64,000 nucleotides of DNA from Phoronis australis (taxonomy: Eukaryota > Phoronida > Phoronidae): positions 1 through 64,000 of the forward strand of contig NMRA01000933.1 of NCBI GenBank assembly GCA_002633005.1, read 5' to 3'. Positions 12,401-24,400 of the stretch are shown here, piece after piece (the first letter of the stretch is position 1; every line of letters begins with the position of its first letter). Under the pieces are notes generated by a model. That model made no database searches, was not told where the DNA came from, and saw only the letters and a program-made list of their open reading frames with translations. The position numbers were made by a program, and so were the translations under genes.

Positions 12401-15400
12401 GTATCTAGCCTGACTAGGGTGGGCTGATAAAAATGTAAGTTAAGTTAAGCCAGATATTATCGCACGTTCAGCACCCCTCACGTCTGGAAAAGTTACTGAA
12501 CGACAGGACGCTGTAATGCCATTTTGTTGAGCAGCATCGTTTATCTTTCATGCATGTTGTTCCAACTCACTATTCACTGGCTGCGCCTGGTATGGGTCAC
12601 GGTTATACTTAAGCCTGTAAGTCTTATGCTCACCTACCGGAAAGTGGCACTTCTTTTGGGAATTCCATGTGAAAATATCGGAATTGCGGAATCTGTTGTC
12701 GAGACTATGATCTATGGTTGCAGGAACAACAAAAGAGCAAGAAGCTAGAGGAAAGTGTAAAGAAACTGGACCAATACAAGAGACACACTGATGCCCTCTT
12801 GTATCAAATGATACCGCAAGCGGTGGCCGATAGACTGCGACACGGTGAAAGCGCAGTTCAAACATGCGAGGTATGATAAAATGTTAGCAGCTAGTGCTTG
12901 CCTAGTAACTAGCATAAGACGGTTTTCCCCAAATACAGCACTAATATTTTTTAGTTTGCTCAATCATTTTGAATGTGATAAGATTTTAAAAAGTGGCTTT
13001 GGTTTTCCAAAGAAAGTGGCAATTAAAATTAGTTTTTCTAATGGGTGAAAGTTCTGTCAGACGTCGCTTCATGAAACAGCACGCTCCTGGAAGAACAATT
13101 CGACAGAATTAAGTGCGTCACGGCTAGTAACCTGGAAATGGTCAACGTTTGCGATTAGTGTAACATTTAAATCTTGAAATGGTTTTAAAACAAAAATTAT
13201 GCAAATCTCAATGATTTTTGAATGTCATCCAAATTTCCGTTATCACAGCCTAATATTTATTAGTATGGTGACCTTTTTTTCTCCCATGTTGTCTCCATAG
13301 CACCAATGATTGAGACCATTAGCGTGAACAAAAGGGGGCACTGCATTTGTCCACAACCTTAATAATAGTAATCGTCAGCAATTTCCTGTTCACTTACCAC
13401 TGACAATTTCTGTGTCATTCATTTAGAGGGGACAGCTGCAAAACGGGACTTAATTTCCCTAATTGTAGATTTTATTATTGTTGCCATTGCTTATAAAACT
13501 CAAGAAAATGCTGACGTATTTTAGTGTTTTTCCTGTATACATCGTGTATGAAAACGTGGGATGTTTTCGAATTTAAATGGAAGGCATTGCAATCGGGGGC
13601 GCTTGAGAGTTTCTAATGATTGCCTTTTCCTTGTACCTTTCTCTTTAGAACACAGTCTTCTGTTGACTTTTTGATAAGATAATTTACTGTTCTGCATAGG
13701 ATATTGACAGCCGTAAAAGGCATTCGTACAAATCATATGCGGGCATTTCGAAAACCAGTCGCATCAAATATTCACCTGTTTCGTTTTTGCGCGATATTGA
13801 CCGAAACTACACTAGGTACTCAACTTGAAAGCCGACCTCCCCATTTTCTGAAGCACATATATATACATGTACGACTTCTTTGAAATATGTTGACGAACAT
13901 GTGTAGCTTTGATTTTTTTCACAAACCACAAGACAGATTGAATTTACCTGTTTCCATTAGTATGTAATTCACAATGCACAATGCGTAATGCGATTACATG
14001 ATACGCCTATGAGATACGTCGATCAACATGTTCAGCATAGTTTTTCGATTTACCAGAGTAAAGCCTTGTCTCCTTGCATAATGCACGACGGGTGATGCAT
14101 AAACCCTTAGATAATACGTTTTCTTGTTTTCACATGTCTGCGTAAAATGATGCGTTTGCGAAGACAAATCATTTGACGCGCTTGTTTAAATTTTACTCAA
14201 CAGGTAAAATTCACGGGCCCACAGCAAAACATTTTTTGGCAGTTTCAAGCGGGAAACCTGTCGCTGACGTCAAGAAAACGGAATCAAATATGTGTTTTCA
14301 TTCGTCACGCAATCCATTTCAAGTAAACATTGAACAGATTACGCATTTACGCTTTACGCATTACGGACAAATCGAAGCGTCTCTAATTTCATTTTGCTAT
14401 TTGATTTGATATAAATGCATCACGGATTAGAAATGATTAACTAATGGAGACAAGCTTTTTAAAGCTTGAGAGAAAATGAGAATGTCTTTGGGTGTAATGG
14501 AAGAGAAGGAACCTATTGGTTGATTCTTCAATAAACTGACCTGCGTTTTGTAGACCTACTTCTTTGCGAGGAAAGCAAGAACTCGCAATACTTCGCGAGG
14601 TATCGCTACACATTACAAGCGAAACACGTGATCTCACTACCTTCGTTAGCGAGTTTCTTGCTTCTTCGAAACTCTACTCTGTTTTCTATTCACAGCGTCA
14701 TGTGAAAATTGAAACAAAATACAAATTTTTTTTTGTTTTAATTTTGCGCACTTGATTACCATGGAATGCCTTTTCGAGGAAACAGACGTCATAGTCGATT
14801 TTTGGAACTGACCTTTTGGATGACAGCGCACCCAGGGGGGAGGGGCTCGGAGGGCTCGAACGAGCCCCCCCATTTGGCGGAGTGGGCAAAAAAGTCCGCC
14901 TCAGAGAAACAAAAAATCCTAGAAAAAGAGACAGAAGTCCACAGGAGTTCAGCACGAATGCACAATTCACAGGTCTGAATGTAGTAGCCTTTTTGTATTC
15001 CCCGATTGAGTTTGCAAGAGAAGGTCCACATATTGGAATATTCGAGCCCTCCATATTTTAGGCTTGGTGCGCGCATGTTTTATTATGCGCCCACATATTT
15101 ATATGTGGACGCATTATGCCGTCATCATCGTCCGTCCGTCCGTCCGGCATCCGTCCGACGTCCGTCCGTCCTGCGTTCGGCGTCCACTGCTTTATCTCCA
15201 ATTTCGATTGCTGTGGCGCCTTCTAGTGGCAGTTTTTTTACGCCCATGGCTGTATCTCCTAAATCGTTAGCAGGATCTTTACTAAATTTAGCAGGTGTAT
15301 TTATATGACGTTGATCATGAATGGCGACGACTTATGAACGGATTTGACTACCAGTGTGGCCCCTAGTGGCAATTTTAGTTTTTTACGTTTACCTCTATAT

Positions 15401-18400
15401 CTTCGAAGGTCCTCAACGTATTTTCATAAAATTTGGCATGTAGGCATCTATTAGTAAAATGATGCTATCCTACCGTTTTCAGATGGATTTGACGTAGTTT
15501 GCTGCACCCAGTGGCCATTTTTACCGTTGTTTAGTTTTTTTGGCGTTCAACCCTCTATCAACCAAACCGCTTTAAGGATGATTGTGAAAATTGGCATGTA
15601 TGTTCTTACTACGAAGCTGACCCTGATTTTCCCATGGCTGCAACTACTGTGGCGCCTCCTAGTGGCAGTTGTTGAAAACAGATGACAACAACTTTCGGAC
15701 GGATCTGAGTATCGGTGGACCCCCTAGTGGCAGATTTAGTTTTTTAGGTTGACCTCTTTATCTTCAAAAGTCCTCAACAGATTTTCAGAAGAAATTTTGG
15801 AATACAGGCATCTATTGTTGAGATGATGCTATCCTCCCATTTTGGGATGGAATAGAGGTACTTTGCTCCACCTAGTGGCCATTTTTCCTATTTTCGAGTG
15901 TTTTTCTTGGTGTCCACCCCTCGATAAACCAAACCATTTTAAGGATGATTTAGAAAATTGGCCTATATGTTCTCAGTGTGAAGAAGACGGTTGAAAATAA
16001 CGAATTCGACTACTGTGGCTCCTCCTAGTGGTAGTTTTGTTTAGTTTTGCGCCAATAGATGCATCTCCTAAATACACTGCAGGATCTTTATCAAATTTAG
16101 TAATTGTAATTATATAAAACTAACAACAGACGACGACGTCTTTCAGGCGGATCCAATGAACGCTGTGCCCTATAGTGGTAATTTCATTTTTTCCGTTTTC
16201 CTTTGTTTCTCTAAAGTCCCTGACAGATTTTTATGAAATTTGGCATGTACCCGTTTTCAGATGGGTTGGACGTTTTTGCGCCATCTAGTGGCTATTTTTA
16301 TGAGACAGATTTACATCCCTAGAAGCACACCGTTTGCGGTGCATTCGTGGGCTCATTTCAACGCTCCGCGTTGCTCTTGTTTAATTTGGGATAGGGTATT
16401 CGTGTGAAATTCACTCGAACAGAACAGTAGCTTAAAAAATGCATGGAAAGCCACCACATGTAGGTACCTCTGGATTTTGTCTGAGCCTCACCAGCCAATC
16501 ACTTCTGTTGCCGCCACACAAAACCCAAGTTTACAGAGTCTTTCTAACCGATTGCGACGTGTCATCAAGTGCCGCCTCGTATTTGTGTCATATCTGTGAA
16601 CTCTTTTAAACATCCCATTTTTGCATTCGTCCTTGTCCAGGTCTTCAAGATGGTGACTGTTATGTTCTCAGATGTCGTTGGCTTCGACGATATCTGTAGC
16701 AAAATATCACCCATGGAAGTAGTTTCAATGCTGAACGCAATGTACACGAAATTTGACAAGCTTAGTGAGAGGCATCACGTTTACAAGGTAAGCCGTTAAC
16801 AAATTCCTAAAAAACTCCCCAATGGAAACAGTATCATTCTGGGTTCTTTTATCTCTTGCTAATTTTTAACAATCAAGCAGCAATTGCTATTAAGCCAAAT
16901 TTATCTTCTGTGTTGTAAAATGAAGTCAGTTGTGTCGTTTTCTTACATGGCAAACTTCGAAGTCAAACTTCTTCACCTTAGGTTGAAACAGTGGCCGACT
17001 CTTACATGGTCGTCTCCGGGGCACCTCTCAGGAACAATTCACACGCACAATGCTGCGCCGAAATGGCTTTAGACATGATCGCAATTGCTCCCACCCTCCG
17101 AGAGCCTTCCTCGAGTGGTTTCATGAACATTCGGTGCGGTACGAAAGTCTTTATTATTTGCTGCGGACAATGGTACGAGGAGGACAAATATCGTATATTT
17201 TGGCTTTCGGCTAAGTTTGTCTATTGTGTTCAGTACTTTTCTGTTTCTTGGGTTGGTCACCAAAGCATCATATTTATTCCGTTAGAAACTCTTGTCCATT
17301 GTTATTTTTCTGGGATGGTGATACCCTAGGTTCTTAATCATAAAAAATGAATGAAGACAAAAATGTGCTCTTACGCTCCACATAACAATTTCTGGAAATT
17401 ACTTTAAACTGATTTCAGCAAAGTAATAAAGTATCTTGAGAATGCAGCCATAATGGTTCATTACTGAAAAAGTGTGTACAAATCATTTTCAGGCTGTGTT
17501 GAGCTAATAATCACATGACTTAACCTTTATTTGTCAACGGTGAAATAGGAGCGTAAGATCAGATTTCTGTCTTAAGTTTCAAGTCACTTCTCGTGAAACA
17601 GACCCCTGTATTGCGTCTTTCCCAAAGATATTGAACTGCAAAGAAATTGTCGATATTTATTGGAAGTAGCACGTGTTCCGTTTTAGGCATGCACTCTGGT
17701 CCTGTTGTTGCTGGTGTGGTGGGCCTCAAGATGCCGCGCTACTGTCTGTTCGGGGACACTGTCAACACAGCATCCCGGATGGAGAGCACAGGGGAGGTAA
17801 TCAGTAATCTGGTCTGAGATAGGTTTACAATTGATCGAACAGTAACCTACACATAATGTTGCCAATGTTTTTTGTGTATTCTGTCCATAGTGTAAGTGTT
17901 GTTGACGACCCGTGCTAAACACTCTTCCTGTGTTTCATCTCAAAGCCGTTATCGAATCAACATTATTGGCCATTTTAAACACAGGGAATGAAGATCCACA
18001 TAAGTAACTCGACGGAACAGTTGCTGAACAGCGACTCCAAATACACCACAACGCACAGGGGCTCTGTCGAAGTTAAGGTAAGATCGTGCCAGAGTCTATC
18101 AACCCGAACCTAGCCAGCCATCTAGTTGGGTGTGACTGAACATATGCTGATACAACTTTGTACCAAAGCTGCTAATAACGCTATACTTGACTTTTTAGAC
18201 ACAGCATAATTACCACATTAGGGTAATTATTCTATGAACAGGCACGATTAAAGAAATTCTCACTACCTTTCATAGTATTGCCAGTGGTCGTGCATTATAG
18301 GTTACGGAGAACATCTGACGCCTACTTTCTCTGATATGGTGATTTTTATAAACGCTGCTAGACAAAATGAATGTGTCTAAGTCCATCTCTGTACATCATA

Positions 18401-21400
18401 TGTTTTGCCTTCGTATTGAAACAGGCTTGTTTATTGAAATTACTAAAGCTTTCCGCCCAAGTTTAGTAAAACTTAAAGCCCCGTGCAGCAACATCTTCAA
18501 AGACCATGCTGTTCAGGGTTACCCATTTTGTCTTGCGCCAACGCATTGTCTTTTATCGTGTGCCAGCTGATCAGCTACTAGGTAAAGCTCGAATTTGCGA
18601 ATCCGTCAAGAAAGACAACGGCAAAGAGATTTTTTGTGTGCCCCAATGCTCTATTCAAACGGGAGTGACCATCGGGAAAGGTGAAAGCAAAAGTGTCAAT
18701 GCTGCCCAGCGGAGGGCTCAAGGTAACGAAAGCTTTGGCTGGAGGCCCCTGTGCGATTGCGATCCGCGGTACTGAGATGTGGTCTGCTCCGATCATTTTG
18801 TGAACGGTAAATTTGAGCTCCAATTTCTACCTTGTTCATTAGATAATAATAACTTCTAGACTAGAATGACTACATCCCGAAGGACCAAGGGGTTGAATTA
18901 GTCACTCTTTTTGATTTTTAAGACTATATCAAAGTGTTTAATGCAAGGAATTATTAATAATCTCGAATGCAGCAAGGCTAACTAACACTGCCTAAGCAAG
19001 AGTCGAGTTTCGTTTTTTAGTACTGAACACAGTTTAGTTTGTTTTGAAATTCTGTTGTATTTTCTAGGAAAGAGAAGTAGCAAGATGTGTCCAGCATATT
19101 TTCGTTTTCAAACTTCCAAGTTCCTGTAAACCACCTGCTTTGCTGTTGAAGGAATTAGCCAATACCTCTCCATTGTATGCGAAAACGCGTCGAAACTTAG
19201 TTGAGCCATCAAGCAATGGAAGACCGCTGATAGAAGTTCTAGAAGCAGTTGTTGAGGAACACCCCTTATGACTATATTGTTGGCAAACAAGAGTGTGTTG
19301 TTGGTCTGGTCAAGTATATGTCTGAAATAACGAAGTACATGAACAGACTTGAACACTGCAGGAACATAACACACTCTACAGCACCGCAGAAAGTTTTTGT
19401 GACGATGGAATGAGTGACCGTGGGTCTTGTTAAAAGACCTGAATCTGAAAATGACAACCCTGTTTTCATTTCTTGCAATGTACACTTTGTTGTACGAGTG
19501 GTCATAAAAAGAAGAATTGATTGTATAGTCACTCTTCCACCATGACTTGATATGCGTGCAATTTTGGATTGTTCACACTGCTAGCAGGATGTTCATAAAC
19601 TGGGTCCTTATCCCTAAATTGGTGTATGTGACACCCACACGGGTGTTTCTGAAAGTATCCAGTGCCTAATGAACAGTTTTCAGTTGAAATTCACCAGCCA
19701 ACTCAATTTCGTAGTGTGATTCCACCGCAATCAAAAAACTGTGCACAGCTCATAGTCACCTTCATCATCTGTAGCCTGCACGCGGCCGACATTGTAGTTG
19801 TGGTCCAGGACTGCCAGCTGCATCCTAGCCTGCATCGCTGGGAATGCGAAGTGAAGTCGCTTGGGGGCAAACTTCAGCATTGTAGAATGGAATGACTCCA
19901 GGATGCCCGGAAAACACACACAACATATTGCGTATCAAACAATATTTTAATTACACTATGTACTACTAAATTGTGTAAGGCCAAAAAGCCATAATTGGTT
20001 CTGGTCAGTAACCCGACACATTTTGAAACCTGCGTTCTCAATACCACCTCATTTCAGTTCTGCTTGAAAATACAACCAAAACAAGAAGTCTCATAACACC
20101 ATCGATCACACAAAAACAGAACGGAACCAATTCTGCTTTTTTGGCCTCGTGTTCTGCAAACAAGACATTGCCAGTTTCCAATGCTCACAACAACCTTGAA
20201 ATATGCATACGTGTAAGCCCCACTCAAGTAGTGGGAAGTCGAACACACTAAAGAATGAACAAATGAATGTATTGGAATCTGATATAGTACTTTCGATGGG
20301 AATAAATGAATTTCAGTTTGCACATACCATTGTACATTTAGTGTGCTTGAACTGTGTCATTTGGTGGAGGTCCTTTAGGAGGACTGGAGCAGTAAAAATC
20401 TTTCTCAGAGCCCTGTACGCGGAGGAATCTTCTTGAAGCCACATTGTCAGCCTTTGCTTTTCTTCAGATAGCGGTTCGTGCTGACAAATCTGTAAGTTCC
20501 ATCTTCGTCCTCCCAAGTGTGAATGCCTCGGATGTGATTCAGCATTGACAGCCAAGTTCGCTTCAACTTCTGCAATTGAGTGAATTTCTTATTTACAATT
20601 CATGCAAATGGTCGGACTCCACTATATCGTTTTAAAAAAATTGACGAAAAATGTCTAAATTCGGCTAGTTTCGTCGAAGTTTTGGGGAACCTTGAAAGAA
20701 AACTCCAAAAATAACAGTAAATCACTTAAAAATGAACCGAGATCATTTCCTCAAAAATTGCGCCAATTTTCAGCCTAAAGAGACTTAGTCAACTTTTTTG
20801 AAAGCTAATGTATAAACATACTGTTCTTTTTAGTAATGTAATTGTTGACTAAACAAGCAAAGTGCAGAAATGGACATTTTTAAAAGTTTTATTCAGTCTA
20901 CAATCTAATTACAATGAAATAACCAATGAGATAATAACCACCAATTTCAACAGCTCAACTCTTTAGCCAGGACTGAATAACAAGCAAAATACCCAATCTG
21001 GCACACTATTTTTGGATGCTTCTTCAAAATTCCAAAGAGCATGTGACCCCAGTGTTTATAAATTTATTAGAAAACACAACTCACTTAGTGTGAAAACATG
21101 TCACTGAAGGTCTGACACAGCTGTACTATCCTGCCCTGTGAGAACGGTTTAATAAGACTTATAGGCCACACCTCCCTACTTGACTAAAAGTCTGAAAAGC
21201 AGTTATCCACTGAATAACTGTAGTCTTGCTATTCTGTGAAAAACGACTGTCGGATCTCCAGTTGAAACAAGGCATATACGAATGCAACCGATTATTATAT
21301 TTTTTACTAAACAGCAACATTTTCTGGAAGGAAATGAAAGTTATCATATGGTTACTTGTAAAAAATATTCCTTGACAACAAGTTGTCATGTGTTGCAGCA

Positions 21401-24400
21401 TGCCATTCAATACCTAATGATCTGAGAGTAGCCGTTGTGTTTGATGTTCCTAAAAATATGTGGAATACTTACATCTGCATCACCTCCGCATGAAAAAGAG
21501 CTGTACCAGAGGTGGTGTGTGATGCTTTTCGTCCATTTTAGCAGAAGCTGGTTCCCACTTTTCCGTACACCAGCATTGACTTTTTTCTTTGTGCCTAAAA
21601 CAAAATAAGAAAAATTAGTAAACAAGGGCTAGAGTGAACTGTATTGAGTAAAATTGGCAAATACATGTAAAAATGGTGATCAATTTTTGATTTTACAAAG
21701 GAGAAAGATGAAGAAATGTAGCAAAGAATACCCCATGAACTGAACTGCATATAGCAAGAAATAGCAATAAGAAACAGTTACTATAACTCAATAAACTGTA
21801 CACCAACAGAAAATGAACAATGGAGCAGATACTACTGGAATGTGTTCATGACAGTTTGTCAGGGTTTATTAGCTTAGGAATTTCTATGAACATATTCAGT
21901 TTTAAACTTATCTGTTATTAAGTGGAGACAAAATTCTGCAGCCATCTATTTACTTCTTTATGCAATAGTTATGACTTCATTACAGTTGTTTATGCGTCAT
22001 TTCCTTGTTTTCTATACATTTCATATATCCTCTATTATGTTAAATGTTTACAGGACTTAGTGACACTGATAACCTATTGTATTGTATTGTACATGCCTGT
22101 AGCAGCTCATTCTATAATTCAAGACACCTGGCTCTAATGTTAGTCTTGACTTGTATGTACAAACATCCCAGCCCAAGCTTCTCCCTCACTGAAGACTAAT
22201 CTGGATTTCATTACAACACCTAAGCTGGATTGCATAAAACTTCAAAATTAGTTTGAGTGGATGTCATTGTTCCTATAGGACATATAACTTTTATGCAACT
22301 GGACCCTGGTCTATTGTCATAAATACCTTTGTAGTGACTGCATTGTTTTCATTTGAGTTACTCTAAACAATGCACACAAGCATTTCAACACCATAGGCTT
22401 GTTATAATGTATGAGGTTATTATTCGAAAAAAACTTTGAATGTCAAAAATATCCACATAGGTAACTTGATGTACAATGACCAAACACCTAAATCAACCAC
22501 TTCAATGGAAATGTGTTGAAAAAAAAGAACAAAACTGCCCACTATTATTGTGACCAATTGTCTAATAAGCAACAGTTACCACAATAGAACTGTAGGGCTG
22601 CAACTACAACTTTGAATTCAAGATGCAGGTCAGAAGACATTCACGAATTTTAAATGACACCAAGTTCTGAGATAAATTTGCACTACCACTATGGGCACAT
22701 TTCAAATTAGACTGGACAGGGACCTGTCATTGAATATCATCAGAAAACCCAACACAAAAATACTTTTCAGCAATGACACAAAACCCATTTTTCCAAAGCA
22801 ACCATGTGATAGGAAATAAAATTTGACAAAGAAAACCTTTAACATATCTTAGATACATGCTACAAATTACTAGCAACATGCCCCGATTAAAAAATTGCCC
22901 TAACTGGAAAACAATGCCAAGGACCTGCAGGTTACTTGTTATATAACAGTAGCCAAAAATGCAAACAATTTTCATCCCTTCAGAACATACCTTTGCATAC
23001 ATGCCAGCAGTCAAACTGATGAGCTTACTCGGGATAGTCATTCTTCATCTTCTTCCGAAGGGAAGGGGACCTGTCCGTGGTGACTGAGGCAATCTGTAGA
23101 CCATGGTCAAGCAGTCGCTCCATGCAGCGGACAAAACCATCACGTTCCATGACTGGTGATGATGTCGACTCTGTCACCTGTAGTAACAACAATATATTTA
23201 CTGACTGACTAAACATCATCTACACATTAAAGTAAAACAGTGTGACACTGCAGCGCAGTGGACCTCCGGCATACCACGGACAGAGGAACAACTGTCCCAG
23301 TTGCCAGAGTGTCCCGCGACACACTCCCACTGGATGGTCACCTGATCACCCAAACTGCTTACATCGTGTCGTGTGACTCCCTCGCCACACACCTGGCACC
23401 TTCTAAATAGCTCCAACACTTTAGACAAGTCCACAATAAACTTATCAAAGTTTGGCTCACGGAACTGTTCACTGGATGACGAACTGTCCTCTTCACTGGG
23501 TGTCGAACTGGGCTTGTAATAACTCCCACTACTCGATATCGCTGCAGGGCTGCTTAGAGGCTCTGGGCTGGAGACAACAGCACAGGGCGAATCACTACTG
23601 GTTCCCGGAATTGCACGCTCTGGGGTACGTTTGGAGGCACGGGTGACAGTAGATGAAGTGCCTCCACTTGCCCCAGTCATTGTACTGGCCACAGCTCGCT
23701 AGGCTTCTCGCTTCGAAAACGCACTTCTCGGGGTTGGCAACGGGGCACTGCCGGTAATCAACACAGACGGAATGGCACTCTTCTTCAGGCGTTGTTTCGC
23801 AGGGACCTTCGTCAGTTCAGCATGCAAATCTATTTCATAATCGTACGGCAGAAAGTGCTAGCCACACACTCGGTAATTCTCCACTGCTTTGTAAGTTGCG
23901 TGGACGGGTAACGCTGCATTCTTCACACGAACGAGCCAAGTACGGCGAAGTGTTTCATCCTTCGGGAAGCGATGCAAAGGTACTCCCAAAGCGCGCGTGA
24001 CACGATAATTAGTACATCGCGGTACGCAGCAACAGTGTGGCATGTTGACTGACTGGTAAATGAAAGCAAACGACGACGGAACTAACACAACTGAGGTAGA
24101 ACAATGACTGACTCAGCAGCTCTCACAGTCAGACTATATGAAAAGAATTTGGCGCGAAATGCATGCCTCCCAAAACGTCACTTCCGGAGTAGCAGACGAG
24201 TAATTAATCAAATTACGAAAAGCTGTAATTAAGTGGAAAATATGTCTAAGATAACCAACCAACCTTATTTTAGCTCAAAATGACATGAAAAAAGGTTGCC
24301 TTCGCCTTTAAGGCGTCTGAAACAATCTCGCTAGTTCGGATGCACACTGAAAGAGCGAGGCAAAGGATTTACTCTTATGGTATTGCTGGCGGTAAAGTTT

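Larger units (their letters stand above)
19731..24043 (-). pseudogene. THAP-domain DNA transposase gene, broken (Kolobok-like)
   Basis: Read on the minus strand inside the last cyclase intron. An N-terminal THAP finger ([29 protein letters not shown]-stop-HF) and a Ser-rich linker lead to a Cys-containing segment ([18 protein letters not shown]). Then come a transposase core segment ([41 protein letters not shown]), [33 protein letters not shown], and a C-terminal [19 protein letters not shown] introns separate the pieces. The order matches the THAP transposase family common in fish and invertebrates, which I tentatively link to Kolobok. It is broken by in-frame stops at 23858-23860, 23699-23701 and 23025-23027, a frameshift near 20490, and loss of the region that carries the first catalytic Asp in relatives. 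Ends and TTAA duplication were not found. Confidence 0.75.

Noticed and set aside
18367-18570. Coding exon upstream of the 18632 THAP-like relic
   Set aside because: The frame has no motif and does not join the relic through a credible splice.
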